Shown here in pieces: positions 52,312 to 62,138 of a stretch of DNA of 64,000 nt. Position 1 is the stretch's first letter. Every line of letters starts with the position of its first letter. Under the pieces are notes generated by a model that ran no database searches, was not told the DNA's origin, and saw only the letters and a program-made list of their open reading frames with translations. Made by a program: the position numbers and the translations under genes. This DNA is from Hydrogenophaga sp. 2FB (GTDB lineage Bacteria > Pseudomonadota > Gammaproteobacteria > Burkholderiales > Burkholderiaceae_C): the NCBI RefSeq assembly GCF_005503365.1, contig NZ_SCML01000018.1, positions 40,798 to 104,797 on the forward strand, written 5' to 3'.

Positions 52312-53742
52312 ATGCTCGTCGACACCCAGCCCGCCACCTATCAGCATGTGCCCGCCTCGCCGGAGGTGCGCGACCATTGGGTCAGCTCGCAGCTTATCGG
52401 GGTCCTCATGGACAACATGGGGCCTTCGTTGCTGGCCGGTGTGCTGTCGCTGCCCGCGCTGGTCTTGCTCATGGCAGGACAGACCAATACGATCGCATTG
52501 GCCGTCTGGGCGGTGCTGACGGCCGTCATGCTGGTGTTGCGCTATCGGATGATCGGCATCTACCGTGTGCGCCACGACAGCCTTGAAGGCCCGCAGCGCT
52601 TGAGCTTCGTGCAGCGCTACAAATGGTCGTGGACGGTCATGGCGCTGCTCTGGAGCGGTCCCGTGTTCCTGAGCTACCAGGTGTCTTCCCAGCCCACGCA
52701 GTTCGTGTGCGGGCTGGTGGTGTTGGGGCACGGGCTGTTGGCGCTCACGACGTTCAGTGCCTACATGCCGGTGTTCCGGCGCTACACCAATGCCCTGATG
52801 TTTGCGGTACTGATCGGCCTGGCCTTGGGCACCGCGCGCATGGCCCAAAAACCCGACGTGTTGCAGACCGGCATCGTGCTGATGGTGCTTCTGATGGTGT
52901 TCTGGGGGTTGCTGACCATGGCCGGCCGGCGTCTGCACGAGGTGTACCGCGCGAGCTTCGAGCTGCAGTTCTCCAACCAGGAGCTGATCGACTCACTGAC
53001 CTTGCAAACAAGGGCCTCGTTGCGCGCCGTGGCCACCAAAAACCGTTTCCTGGCTTCGGCTGCTCACGATCTGCGTCAGCCTGTGCATGCCCTGAGTCTG
53101 TACGCGGACTGGTTGGCCACCGAGCCGGAGATGGCGCGTGACATCTCGCCACGGATCCTGCAGTCCACCCGCGCGATCAACGAACTGTTCGACTCGCTGT
53201 TCGACCTGACGCGCATCGACGCGGGCAACTACAAGGTTCGCTTGCAGCATGTCGATGTCCGGAAGCTTTTTGGCGATCTCTCATTGCAGTTCGAACCGGT
53301 GGCGGTGGGCAAGTCGCTGCGGCTGCGCACCCACACCCGACCGACCATCATCTGGTCCGATCCGGTGGTGCTGCGCCGCATTCTGGGCAACCTGATTTCC
53401 AACGCCTTGCGCCACACGCACCAGGGCGGCGTTCTGGTGTCGCTCAGGCACCGCGAGGACATGCTGATGTTCGAAGTGTGGGATACAGGCGTCGGCATCG
53501 CGCGCGAACACCAGCAGGCCATCTTTCAGGAGTTCTTCCGCGTCTCGCAGCACCAGGGGACGGAGGACAGCCTGGGCCTTGGATTGACCATCGTGTCCAA
53601 GCTCACGTCGCTGATGGGGTACCAGCTGGCGTTGAACTCGGTGGCCAATCAGGGCAGTGTGTTCCGCGTGATGATGCCGGAGTTCACGCAGCGGGAGCCT
53701 GAGGAGTATCCGAACGGTGTGGAGGACAACTCCATTTTCTGA
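52312..53742 (+). CDS. membrane sensor histidine kinase
   Basis: 476 residues. The first 220 residues carry about six hydrophobic segments with very short loops (SLLAGVLSLPALVLLMAG, IALAVWAVLTAVMLVL, FVCGLVVLGHGLLALTTF, LMFAVLIGLALGTARM, IVLMVLLMVFWGLLTM), so sensing is probably within or close to the membrane. Then the H-box NRFLASAAHDLRQPVHALSLYADWLA with the phosphorylated His about residue 257. The ATPase has GNLISNALRHTHQGG (N-box) and WDTGVGIAREHQ (G1), and DSLGLGLTIVSKL (G2). No receiver domain is fused. It is convergent with the response regulator, 32 bases apart, and likely its partner. Confidence 0.9.
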   Translation: MLVDTQPATYQHVPASPEVRDHWVSSQLIGVLMDNMGPSLLAGVLSLPALVLLMAGQTNTIALAVWAVLTAVMLVLRYRMIGIYRVRHDSLEGPQRLSFVQRYKWSWTVMALLWSGPVFLSYQVSSQPTQFVCGLVVLGHGLLALTTFSAYMPVFRRYTNALMFAVLIGLALGTARMAQKPDVLQTGIVLMVLLMVFWGLLTMAGRRLHEVYRASFELQFSNQELIDSLTLQTRASLRAVATKNRFLASAAHDLRQPVHALSLYADWLATEPEMARDISPRILQSTRAINELFDSLFDLTRIDAGNYKVRLQHVDVRKLFGDLSLQFEPVAVGKSLRLRTHTRPTIIWSDPVVLRRILGNLISNALRHTHQGGVLVSLRHREDMLMFEVWDTGVGIAREHQQAIFQEFFRVSQHQGTEDSLGLGLTIVSKLTSLMGYQLALNSVANQGSVFRVMMPEFTQREPEEYPNGVEDNSIF

Positions 53743-53774
53743 GTGGCGGGGCGCGTGTGCCCCGCGCTTTTCGC

Positions 53775-54368
53775 TCAGAGATCGAGCAGGCCGGCCGTGC
53801 GCGCGAGGTGGCTGGCTTGCGAGCGGCTCTTCACGTTGAGGCGGCGGAACAGCCGCCAGAGGTGCACCTTGACGGTGTGTTCGCTGATCTGCAGTTGTTC
53901 GGCAATGTCGCGGTTGCTCAGGCCGCGGTCCAGCATCACCAGCAGCTGTTTTTGGCGCTTGGAAAGTTTTTCGGGAATGGTCGGCGCGTTTTCGTCTTCC
54001 GGTTCTTCCGCGAGAAACTCGCGCAGCACCTTGGCAATCTGGGCGGCACCGGCGGATTTTTCGACGTAGGCATCGGCGCCGGCTTCGCGCGCCAAGTCTT
54101 CGTAGTCAGACGCGGGTGAGGCCGAGAGCACGATCAGCGACGTGTCGGGCAGCATCTGGCGCACTTCGCGCACGCCCGAGACGCCGTTGGTGTCGGGCAG
54201 CTTCAGATCCAGGCACACCAGTTCGGGGTCGCCGTGTTCTGCAATTGCTTTGCTCACCGCCGCCAGACGTTCGAGTTCGACCACTTGGGTGGAGGCGCGT
54301 AGGCGCCGAAGCAGCATGACGACTGCTTCGCGCATCAGCGGGTGATCGTCAATTACAAAAATGCTCAT
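53775..54368 (-). CDS. two-component response regulator, LuxR/FixJ type
   Basis: 197 residues from the ATG at 54368 (MSIFVIDDHPLMREAVVMLL), since the extra N-terminal residues of longer readings are not family-like. Receiver domain with phosphoacceptor Asp 54 (CLDLKLPDTNG), Thr/Ser switch (IVLSASPAS) and Lys (AYVEKSAGA). Acidic linker EEPEDENAPTIPEKLS. C-terminal LuxR helix-turn-helix KRQKQLLVMLDRGLSNRDIAEQLQISEHTVKVHLWRLFRRLN. It is convergent with the adjacent sensor kinase, which is probably its cognate. The region 54369-54618 upstream (250 bases) shows no gene or clear promoter. Confidence 0.92.
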   Translation of the reverse strand: MSIFVIDDHPLMREAVVMLLRRLRASTQVVELERLAAVSKAIAEHGDPELVCLDLKLPDTNGVSGVREVRQMLPDTSLIVLSASPASDYEDLAREAGADAYVEKSAGAAQIAKVLREFLAEEPEDENAPTIPEKLSKRQKQLLVMLDRGLSNRDIAEQLQISEHTVKVHLWRLFRRLNVKSRSQASHLARTAGLLDL

Positions 54369-54618
54369 GTCTGGCGTGCTACTAATAAATGGTTTCAATG
54401 CGACAGCATATCGAGATTGTCCGTGTTTGGCGATAGCCAGCGGGGCAGGAATGCAGTCGTTCTTTTTACTTTCTGATCCCATCGTTGGAGGGTATTCGAA
54501 CGGATGGGTTCAGTCTCGACGCCCGCTGAAGTCGAAGGGTTTGTGGCTTGCGGGCCGCGGGTGCTTCCGATTGTGTATCAAAGCACGCACGACGTGACAT
54601 TGTGGGGGCGAATGAGTC

Positions 54619-55914
54619 TCAGGGCTTGTTCGAGCGGAAGTGCGAAAGGGCGTGTTCGAGCGCGTTGGCCTCGCCTTGCACGACCAGTTGCGCCTGCAAT
54701 TCGACCAGGGCTGCGGGGCCTTGCTGCTGCAGCCGGGCGATCGCCTGGGCCGCGTCTTTGCCGGAGGGGAAGCCGGTGCTTTGCAGCAGCAGCTGGCCCG
54801 CCGCATCGACGAGCTTGAAATAGAACAGGCCGTCGCTTTCACGGTACTGCTTGAACGTGGGCGGGGCCGCCTTGCCGGCCTTGGCGCCGGTTGAAGCCTC
54901 CACGCTGTCCAGCCGGCGCAGGCCCACGGCTTCGCGCAGCCGCGTGGTGAACGGGGTGGCGATGGCACGGGCCTTCTCGGCGCCGGCCTTCAGCGTTTTC
55001 TCGATTTGCGCCGGGTCTTGCATGAGCCGGTCGTAGACCTCGCGCATGGGGGCGATCTCCTGGTCCAGGCGCTCGAACAGCACCTGTTTGGCGTCACCCC
55101 AGGCGATGCCGTCGGCGTAGGCTTTGGCCAGTGCGGCGGTTTCGTCGGCGGAGGCAAAGGCCTGGTAGAGCTGGAACAGGGCCGAGCCTTCGGTGCTCTT
55201 GGGCTCGCCGGGCGCGCGCGAGTCGGTCAGGATGCCCATGATGAGCTTGCGCAACTGCTCGCGCGGCACGAACAGCGGAATGGTGTTGTCGTAGCTCTTG
55301 CTCATCTTGCGGCCGTCGAGACCGGGCAAGAGGGCCACATGGTCTTCGGTCACCGCTTCGGGCAGCGTGAAGTGCTCGCCGTACAGGTGGTTGAAGCTCG
55401 AGGCGATGTCGCGCGCCATTTCGATGTGCTGGATCTGGTCGCGCCCGACCGGCACCTTGTGCGCGTTGAACATCAGGATGTCGGCCGCCATCAGCACCGG
55501 GTACATGAAGAGACCGGCGGTCACGCCCGCGTCGGGGTCTTCACCCGCGGCGTTGTTCTTGTCGACCGAGGCCTTGTAGGCGTGCGCGCGGTTGAGCACG
55601 CCTTTGCCGGTGACACAGGTGAGCAGCCAGGTGAGCTCGGGGATTTCGGGGATGTCGGACTGGCGGTAGAAGGTCACACGCTCGGGGTCGAGCCCGCAGG
55701 CCAGCCAGGTGGCGGCGATCTCCAGCGTGGAGCGCTGCACGCGCGCCGGATCGCCGCTGGTCTTGATGAGCGCGTGGTAATCGGCCAGGAAGTAGAAGCT
55801 CTCCACCTCGGCCAGGCGGCTGGCGCGCACGGTCGGGCGGATGGCGCCCACGTAGTTGCCCAGGTGGGGCGTGCCGGAGGTGGTGATGCCGGTGAGGACG
55901 CGTTGGGTTTTCAT
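54619..55914 (-). CDS. trpS: tryptophan-tRNA ligase TrpS
   Basis: 431 residues from the ATG at 55914. Class I aminoacyl-tRNA synthetase: TPHLGNYVGAIRP carries the HIGH-like motif (here PHLGNY), and DGRKMSKSYDN is the KMSKS loop. AGLFMYPVLMAADILMFNAHKVPVGRDQIQHIEMARDIA supplies tryptophan/ATP-site residues. The first 330 residues are the usual enzyme. A C-terminal extension of about 85 residues follows a short linker (YRESDGLFYFKLVDAAGQLLLQSTGFPSGKDAAQAIARLQQQG), seen in longer proteobacterial TrpS but absent in short forms. It charges tRNA-Trp. Preceded by the site-2 protease-like gene (14 bases). Confidence 0.95.
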   Translation of the reverse strand: MKTQRVLTGITTSGTPHLGNYVGAIRPTVRASRLAEVESFYFLADYHALIKTSGDPARVQRSTLEIAATWLACGLDPERVTFYRQSDIPEIPELTWLLTCVTGKGVLNRAHAYKASVDKNNAAGEDPDAGVTAGLFMYPVLMAADILMFNAHKVPVGRDQIQHIEMARDIASSFNHLYGEHFTLPEAVTEDHVALLPGLDGRKMSKSYDNTIPLFVPREQLRKLIMGILTDSRAPGEPKSTEGSALFQLYQAFASADETAALAKAYADGIAWGDAKQVLFERLDQEIAPMREVYDRLMQDPAQIEKTLKAGAEKARAIATPFTTRLREAVGLRRLDSVEASTGAKAGKAAPPTFKQYRESDGLFYFKLVDAAGQLLLQSTGFPSGKDAAQAIARLQQQGPAALVELQAQLVVQGEANALEHALSHFRSNKP

Positions 55915-55928
55915 GGACGGGAGATCGA

Positions 55929-56597
55929 TCAGAACAGCAGCATGCGAAGAGGAGAGAGCAGCAGCTCGATGGCGTTGCCGGAGAGCATCATGAGTGGGCG
56001 CAGCCAGAAGGTGCCGACCACGCCTGTGATGACCAGGGCCATCACGATGAAGAAGCCCCAAGGCTCCACGCGCGAAACCAGCGCGGCCTGTTTCCAGGGC
56101 AGCAGGCCGACCAGAATGCGGCCGCCGTCCAGCGGCGGCAGCGGGAACAGGTTGAACGCGAACATGACGAGGTTGACCAGCATGCCGGCGCGGCACATGC
56201 GCAGGAAGAATTCTTCTTCCACGCCCATGGCCACCAGCACGTACAACAGCACGGTCCAGACAATGGCTTGCAGGAAGTTGGAGCCCGGGCCGGCCAGGGC
56301 CACCCAGATCATGTCGCGCTTGGGGTTGCGCAGTCGACCGAAGTTCACCGGCACGGGCTTGGCGTAGCCGAACAGGAAGGCGCCCGAGGTGGCGAAGTAG
56401 AGCAGCAAGGGCATCGCGATCGTGCCCAGGGGATCGATGTGCTTGAGCGGGTTGAGCGTGATGCGCCCCATCATCTCGGCGGTGTTGTCGCCGAAGCGCT
56501 TCGCGGCGTAGCCATGCGCCGCCTCGTGCAGCGTGATGGCGAGCAGCACCGGGATGGCGTAGAGAGCGACGGTTTGAACGATGAGGGCGAAATCCAT
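55929..56597 (-). CDS. site-2 protease family protein (M50, membrane zinc protease)
   Basis: 222 residues from the ATG at 56597; a TTG 21 bases upstream is the alternative. Five or six hydrophobic segments. The zinc-binding motif HEAAH (residues about 25-29, in LAITLHEAAHGYAAKRFGDNTA) and the distal NPLKHIDP and FNLFPLPPLDGGRIL (Asp ligand) mark the family. These intramembrane proteases cleave membrane-embedded substrates; the target here is unknown. Conserved next to trpS and yciO in Burkholderiales-like gene order (from memory). Confidence 0.9.
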   Translation of the reverse strand: MDFALIVQTVALYAIPVLLAITLHEAAHGYAAKRFGDNTAEMMGRITLNPLKHIDPLGTIAMPLLLYFATSGAFLFGYAKPVPVNFGRLRNPKRDMIWVALAGPGSNFLQAIVWTVLLYVLVAMGVEEEFFLRMCRAGMLVNLVMFAFNLFPLPPLDGGRILVGLLPWKQAALVSRVEPWGFFIVMALVITGVVGTFWLRPLMMLSGNAIELLLSPLRMLLF

Positions 56598-56666
56598 GTC
56601 GGGCGGACGCGAAAGCAAACGCGTATTGTCCCAGACTGGTGGGGCGCAGCCCCGAGCCTCAGCGGC

Positions 56667-57302
56667 TCACAGCCCCAGGCGCGCCAGGTCGCCCCGTCCG
56701 GTGCGCACCACCTCGGGCTCACCGCCGGTGCCCATGGGGGTGAGGTCGATGACGGTGGTGGGCTCCAGCGCACAGGCGCCGGCGTCGATCACGCCGGCCA
56801 GTTCGTGTTCCAGGCGGTCGCGGATGTCGTGCGCGTCGTTCATGGGGTCGGTGTCACCGGGCAGGATCAGCGTGGTCGCCAGCAGCGGCGCGTTGTGCAG
56901 GCCCAGCAGCGCTTGCAGCGTCTTGTGTTCGGGCACGCGCAGGCCGATGGTCTTGCGCGAGGGGTGGCTCAGGCGGCGCGGCACTTCCTTGCTGGCTTCG
57001 AGGATGAAGGCATACGGGCCCGGCGTGGCGAGCTTGAGCAGGCGGTACTGCCGGTTGTCCACTTTCGCGTAGCTTGCGAGTTCGCTCAGGTCGCGGCACA
57101 GCAGGGAGAGGTGTTGCTTCTCGTCGAGCTGGCGGATGCGGCGCAGTTGGTCTGCGGCAGCCTTGTCGTCGAGGTGGCAGACCAGCGCGTAGCTCGAATC
57201 GGTGGGCACGGCCAGCACGCCGCCCTTTTCCAGCAGCTGCACAGCTTGCTTGAGCAGGCGGGGCTGCGGGTTCTCGGGGTGGACGTCGAAGAACTGGGAC
57301 AT
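56667..57302 (-). CDS. yciO: YciO/Sua5-family protein (threonylcarbamoyl-AMP synthase-like)
   Basis: 211 residues. Sua5/YciO/YrdC fold: LLKQAVQLLEKGGVLAVPTDSSYALVCHLDDKAAADQLRRIRQL, followed by LLCRDLSELASYA and TPGPYAFILEASKEVPRRLSHPSRKTIGLRVPEH. YciO members are related to the TsaC enzyme that makes threonylcarbamoyl-AMP for tRNA t6A, but differ in role; the precise substrate is uncertain. Minus-strand gene between the EamA permease and the M50 protease. Confidence 0.88.
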   Translation of the reverse strand: MSQFFDVHPENPQPRLLKQAVQLLEKGGVLAVPTDSSYALVCHLDDKAAADQLRRIRQLDEKQHLSLLCRDLSELASYAKVDNRQYRLLKLATPGPYAFILEASKEVPRRLSHPSRKTIGLRVPEHKTLQALLGLHNAPLLATTLILPGDTDPMNDAHDIRDRLEHELAGVIDAGACALEPTTVIDLTPMGTGGEPEVVRTGRGDLARLGL

Positions 57303-57329
57303 CGTGCGATTGTGATCCGCAACCGGCCC

Positions 57330-58238
57330 TTACGCCTCGGGTTGTTCCACCGGCAGGCGCTGGTCGCGTGCGGTGATCCAGCTGGCCGAGGCGCCGCACA
57401 GCACGATCAGCGCGATGCCGATCAGCTCGAACCGCCCGGGCACATGGCCAAACACGAGCCAGCCACAGAACATGGCAAAACCGATCTGGCCGTAGAGGTA
57501 GGGCGTGAGGGTGGACGCTTGCGTGCGCGCGAACGCGAGGATCAGCAGGAAGTGGCCCACCGTGCCCATGAGGCCGATCAGGCACAGCAACGCGAAGGTG
57601 AAGGCGTCGGGGATGGCCTGCCACACCAGCGGCAGCGCCAGGCTGGAGACCAGCGCGCCGACCCAGCCGGTGTAGAAGTGCATGGTCATCGGGTCTTCGG
57701 TGCGCGCCATCTTGCTGGTGAGGATCTGGAACCAGGCGTAGGTGAACACCATCACCAGCGGCAGCAGGCTGGCCCAGCCGATCACGTCGCCGCCCGGCTG
57801 CACGACCAGCAAGGCGCCGGTGAAGCCGCCCGCCACCAGCGCCCAGCGCAGCCAGGTCACGCGCTCGCGCAGGAACAGGGCGGCCAGCAGGGTGACCACC
57901 AGCGGGGTGATCATCACGATGGCGGTGAACTCGCCCACCGGCATGTACTGCAGCGCCACGAACGACAGCGCGCTGACGGTCAGCAACAGGGTGCCCCGCA
58001 ACAACTGGAAGCGCGGGTGTTCCGTGCGCACCAGGCTGCGCCCGCGCACGGGCAGCATGACGGCCGTGACCACCACGGCGTGGAACACGTAGCGGAACCA
58101 CACGGCCATCAGCACCGGCACGAAGGCGCCGACGTATTTCACGGTGGTGTCGAGCACCGCGAAGCACGCGGTGGCGAGCACCAGGAAGCCAATGCCCAGC
58201 GCGGCCTGCGCGGGCTTGTAGTGCGCCGGGTTCGCCAT
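57330..58238 (-). CDS. EamA-family (DMT) permease
   Basis: 302 residues from the ATG at 58238, which overlaps the phosphatase stop (TGATG). Ten hydrophobic segments with an internal duplication typical of the drug/metabolite transporter superfamily: ALGIGFLVLATACFAVLDTTVKYVG, AVWFRYVFHAVVVTAV, LLVVQPGGDVIGWASLLPL in the first half, and MARTEDPMTMHFYTGWVGALVSSLA, GTVGHFLLILAFARTQAS, LTPYLYGQIGFAMFCGWLVFG in the second. Substrate and direction unknown. Confidence 0.88.
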   Translation of the reverse strand: MANPAHYKPAQAALGIGFLVLATACFAVLDTTVKYVGAFVPVLMAVWFRYVFHAVVVTAVMLPVRGRSLVRTEHPRFQLLRGTLLLTVSALSFVALQYMPVGEFTAIVMITPLVVTLLAALFLRERVTWLRWALVAGGFTGALLVVQPGGDVIGWASLLPLVMVFTYAWFQILTSKMARTEDPMTMHFYTGWVGALVSSLALPLVWQAIPDAFTFALLCLIGLMGTVGHFLLILAFARTQASTLTPYLYGQIGFAMFCGWLVFGHVPGRFELIGIALIVLCGASASWITARDQRLPVEQPEA

Positions 58239-59095
58239 CACTGAAGGATGCGCGACCGCAGGAGTTCCCACACGGGTGTGACGGTGCCGGGCAGATCGGG
58301 CAGCTGGCCCAGGTCGGTGTGGCTTTCTTCCGGGCTGTGGAAGTCGCTGCCTCGCGAGGCCGCGAGGTCGAATTCCTTGCAGTAACCGGCGTATTTCACG
58401 TAGTCGGCCTGGCCGTGCGCGCCGGTCATCACCTCCACGCCCCGGCCGCCATGGGCCTTGAATTCGGTGAACAGCGCAAACTCTTCATTCGGTGTGAGCT
58501 TGTAGCGGCCCGGGTGGGCGACCACGGCCACGCCCCCGGCCTGCGTGATCCAGCCCACCGCATCGCCCAGCGCCGCCCAGCGGTGCGGCACGTAGCCGGG
58601 CTTGCCTTCGGTGATGTACTTGCGAAAGACCTCGTTGGTCTCCTTGCACACGCCGATTTCCACCAGGTAGCGCGCGAAATGCGAGCGCGAGATCAGTTCC
58701 GGGTTGCCGACGTACTTCAGCGCGCCTTCGTACACGCCCGGGATGCCCACGCGCGCCAGGTCATCGCTCATTTCGCGCGCGCGCTGCTCGCGCCCGTTGC
58801 GCGTGGCGTGCAGGCCGGTCAGCAGGGTGGGGTGCTTGTGGTCCATGCCCAGGCCGACGATGTGCACCGTGATGCCGGCAAAGGTGACGGAGATCTCGGT
58901 GCCCGTGAGGTAGGGCAGGCCGAGCGCGCCCGCGGCGGCGATGGCGCGGTCCTGGCCGCTCAGTTCGTCGTGGTCGGTCAGCGCCCACAACTCGACGCCG
59001 TTGGCCTTGGCGCGCTGGGCCAGCACCTCGGGCGTGAGCGTGCCGTCCGAGATGACGGAATGGCAATGCAGGTCGGCGTTGGTCAAGGTGTTCAC
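58238..59095 (-). CDS. yciV: PHP-domain phosphoesterase (YciV-like)
   Basis: 285 residues. PHP metal-binding motifs: NADLHCHSVISDGTLTPEVLAQRAKANGVELWALTDHDEL, TGTEISVTF, the His cluster in ARYLVEIG region and VVAHPGRYKL, and the final DLAASRGSDFHSPEE. Members hydrolyse 3',5'-nucleoside bisphosphates or short RNA 5' ends. In E. coli the homologous gene is adjacent to yciO, and the same neighbourhood occurs here. Confidence 0.88.
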   Translation of the reverse strand: MNTLTNADLHCHSVISDGTLTPEVLAQRAKANGVELWALTDHDELSGQDRAIAAAGALGLPYLTGTEISVTFAGITVHIVGLGMDHKHPTLLTGLHATRNGREQRAREMSDDLARVGIPGVYEGALKYVGNPELISRSHFARYLVEIGVCKETNEVFRKYITEGKPGYVPHRWAALGDAVGWITQAGGVAVVAHPGRYKLTPNEEFALFTEFKAHGGRGVEVMTGAHGQADYVKYAGYCKEFDLAASRGSDFHSPEESHTDLGQLPDLPGTVTPVWELLRSRILQ

Positions 59096-59154
59096 CGTTT
59101 CATTCTAGGTTTTACGGATTGACCATGTGGCGCCGTGGCGAATGGCGTGCGGGG

Positions 59155-61995
59155 TTATCCCGTATTCCGCAGGCCGGCCGCGATGCCGTTGATGGAAATG
59201 TGGATGCCCCGGCGCACGCGCTCGTCGCGGTCGGCTTTGTTTTCGCCGGCCCGGTAGCGCCGCACCAGCTCCACTTGCAGGTGGTGCAGCGGGTCGATGT
59301 AGGGAAAGCGGTGGCGCATCGAACGCTGCAGGGCGGCGTTGTTCACCAGGCGTTGTTTCTCGCCGGTGATGAGCGCCAGCGCCGCCGCCGTGCGCTGCCA
59401 CTCGGCCTCGATCGCCTTGAAGACCTGGTTGCGCAGGCGCTTGTCGGGCATCAGCTCGGCATAACGCGAGGCCAGCGCCAGGTCGCTCTTGGCCAGCACC
59501 ATGTCCATGTTGGACAGCAAGGTGCTGAAGAAGGGCCACTGTTTCACCATCTTCTGCAGCAGCGCCTTTTGCGCGGCCACGCCCTTGGGGCCGTCGCGGT
59601 GCAGGAAGGCATGCACCGCCGAGCCAAAGCCGTACCAGCCCGGCAGCGTGAGCCGGCACTGGCCCCAGCTGAAGCCCCAGGGGATGGCGCGCAGGTCTTC
59701 GATTTTTTGCGAGGCCTTGCGCGAGGCCGGGCGCGAACCGATGTTGAGCTCGGCGATCTCGCGGATGGGCGTGGCGGCGAAGAAGTACTCGGTGAAGCGC
59801 GGGGTGTCGTAGACCAGCGCGCGGTAGGCCGCCATGCTTTCGCGCGAGAGCTCGTCGGCCGCGGCCAGGAAGGCCTTGGGCGCGTTGCGCGTGGGCTGCA
59901 GCAGCGTGGCCTCCAGCGTGGCGGCGACCAGGGTTTCCAGGTTGCGCCGGCCGATCTCGGGGTTGGCGTATTTGGAGCCGATCACCTCGCCCTGTTCGGT
60001 CAGGCGGATCTGGCCGCGCACGGTGCCCGGGGGCTGCGCCAGGATGGCCTGGTAGCTCGGGCCACCGCCGCGTCCCACCGTGCCGCCGCGGCCGTGGAAC
60101 ATGCGAAGTCCGATGGGCTTGGGGTTGTCCTTGTTGACGCTGTCGAACAGCTCGACCAGCGCGGTCTCGGCCCGGTACAGCTCCCAGTTGCTGGTGAAGA
60201 TGCCGCCGTCCTTGTTGCTGTCGGAGTAGCCGAGCATGATGTCTTGCTCGCTGTAGCCCTCGGCCGCGCCCCGCTGCACCATGGCGAGCATGCCGGGCAG
60301 GGCGTAGTAGTCGCGCATGATGGGCGCGGCGTTGCGCAGGTCTTCGATGGTTTCGAACAGCGGCACCACGATCAGGTCGCACACCGCGCCATCGTCCAGC
60401 GTGCCATGCACCAGGCCGGTTTCCTTCTGCAGCAGCAACACCTCCAGCAGGTCGCTCACGGTTTCGGTGTGGCTGATGATGGCGTGGCGGATCGCCTGCG
60501 CGCCAAAGCGGGCGCGCCCGCTGCGCGCGGTCTCGAAGATGGCCAGCTCGCCCAGCGTGTGGGCGGAGTACGCGACGCCGGGCACGCGCAGCGGCCGCGC
60601 GTCGTTCAGCTGGCGCAGCAGCACCGCTTGTTTGCCGGCTTCGTCGAGCTGGCTGTAGCGCGACTCGATGCGCGCCGCGGCGAGCAGCTCGGCCACCACC
60701 TCTTCGTGCTTGTCCGAGCTCTGGCGCAAGTCGACCGTGGCGAGGTGAAAGCCGAACACCTGCACCGCGCGGATCAGCGGTTGCAGCCGTGCGCGCGCCA
60801 GCGCTTCACCGTGGTGGCCTTTGAGCGAAGCTTCGATGGTGCGCAGATCGCCGAGCAGCTCGGCCGCGCTGGCATAGGCGTCCTGCGGCGCGATGGCATG
60901 GCGCGCGGCCTCGCCGCCGGTGAGGTGCTTGAGCGTGGCCGCCAGGCGCGCGTACATGCCGGTGAGGGCGCGGCGGTAGGGTTCGTCTTGCCGGTGTGCG
61001 TTGGTGTCGGGCGAACGTTCGGCCAGGGCCTGCATCTCGGGGCTCACGCTGTTGAGCATGGCCGACACCGACAGCTCCGCGCCCAGGTGGTGCAGTTGCG
61101 TGAGGTGGTGGCGCAGCACCATGTCGGCCTGGCTGTGCAGCGCGAGTTCGAGCGTCTCCGCGGTCACGTTGGGGTTGCCGTCGCGGTCGCCGCCGATCCA
61201 CTGGCCCATGCGCAGGAAGGGCGCGATCGCCGCGCCGTCGCCGCTGTGGCCCAGACCTTCTTCGAGCTCGCGGTACAGGCGCGGAATCTGCGTGAGAAAG
61301 GTGGCGTCGTAGTAGCTCAGTGCGTTCTCGATCTCGTCGGCCACGGTGAGCTTGGTGAAGCGCAGCAGGCGCGTTTGCCAGAGCTGCGTGACGCGGGCGC
61401 GGATCTGTGCCTCGATGTCGGCGCGTTCGCGCGGCAGGCGCTGTTGTTCGTCGCGCTCGCCCAGCAGGCGCGCGATCGCGCGTTCGGCGTCCAGAATGCT
61501 CTTGCGCTGCACTTCGGTGGGGTGCGCGGTGAGCACCGGCGAGATGTGGCTGTGCGCCAGCGTGCGCACCACCTCGGCGGGCGCAATGCCGGCCTCGCGC
61601 AGGTGCTGCAGCGTGCGCGCCAGGCTGCCTTCCTGCAGGTTGCCCGCGCGTTCGTGCACGGCGCGGCGGCGAATGTGGTGGCGGTCCTCGGCCAGGTTGG
61701 CCAGGTGGCTGAAATAGGTGAAGGCGCGGATCACGCTCACCGCCTGGTCGCCGCTCAGGCCTTTGAGCAGCTTCTTCAGCGTCTTGTCGGCGGACTCGTC
61801 GGCATGGCGCCGAAAGGCCACCGAGAGCTGGCGGATCTGTTCGATCAGGTCGAACGCGGCCTGGCCCTCCTGCTCGCGGATCACGTCACCCAGAATGCGG
61901 CCGAGCAGCCGGATGTCGTCGATCAGGGGCTGGTCTTTGTCGGCCCGTCCAGAGGCCTTGGATGGGGTTGCGGAGCGGGCGGGCATGCGCGTCAT
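59155..61995 (-). CDS. ppc: phosphoenolpyruvate carboxylase
   Basis: 946 residues. Catalytic His motif [15 protein letters not shown] near residue 162, the KxxR/Lys region [52 protein letters not shown] (phosphoenolpyruvate phosphate site) and the C-terminal RNTG allosteric end. It fixes bicarbonate onto PEP to give oxaloacetate, replenishing the TCA cycle. Full-length for the family. Divergent from hemC with a 143-base gap that shows no clear hexamers. Confidence 0.96.
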   Translation of the reverse strand: MTRMPARSATPSKASGRADKDQPLIDDIRLLGRILGDVIREQEGQAAFDLIEQIRQLSVAFRRHADESADKTLKKLLKGLSGDQAVSVIRAFTYFSHLANLAEDRHHIRRRAVHERAGNLQEGSLARTLQHLREAGIAPAEVVRTLAHSHISPVLTAHPTEVQRKSILDAERAIARLLGERDEQQRLPRERADIEAQIRARVTQLWQTRLLRFTKLTVADEIENALSYYDATFLTQIPRLYRELEEGLGHSGDGAAIAPFLRMGQWIGGDRDGNPNVTAETLELALHSQADMVLRHHLTQLHHLGAELSVSAMLNSVSPEMQALAERSPDTNAHRQDEPYRRALTGMYARLAATLKHLTGGEAARHAIAPQDAYASAAELLGDLRTIEASLKGHHGEALARARLQPLIRAVQVFGFHLATVDLRQSSDKHEEVVAELLAAARIESRYSQLDEAGKQAVLLRQLNDARPLRVPGVAYSAHTLGELAIFETARSGRARFGAQAIRHAIISHTETVSDLLEVLLLQKETGLVHGTLDDGAVCDLIVVPLFETIEDLRNAAPIMRDYYALPGMLAMVQRGAAEGYSEQDIMLGYSDSNKDGGIFTSNWELYRAETALVELFDSVNKDNPKPIGLRMFHGRGGTVGRGGGPSYQAILAQPPGTVRGQIRLTEQGEVIGSKYANPEIGRRNLETLVAATLEATLLQPTRNAPKAFLAAADELSRESMAAYRALVYDTPRFTEYFFAATPIREIAELNIGSRPASRKASQKIEDLRAIPWGFSWGQCRLTLPGWYGFGSAVHAFLHRDGPKGVAAQKALLQKMVKQWPFFSTLLSNMDMVLAKSDLALASRYAELMPDKRLRNQVFKAIEAEWQRTAAALALITGEKQRLVNNAALQRSMRHRFPYIDPLHHLQVELVRRYRAGENKADRDERVRRGIHISINGIAAGLRNTG

Positions 61996-62138
61996 GGAGG
62001 TGAGGTGTAAAGGGGGAATTCAGGCGAGCAGACAAACGGGCCATGCTAGCATCCCGCACACCCTTTTTCAGTTACCAGCCGGGTACCAAAATGCCCGCGT
62101 TTCCAGGCCCTGCGGGCCGCTTCTCTCCCCGAATCCGA

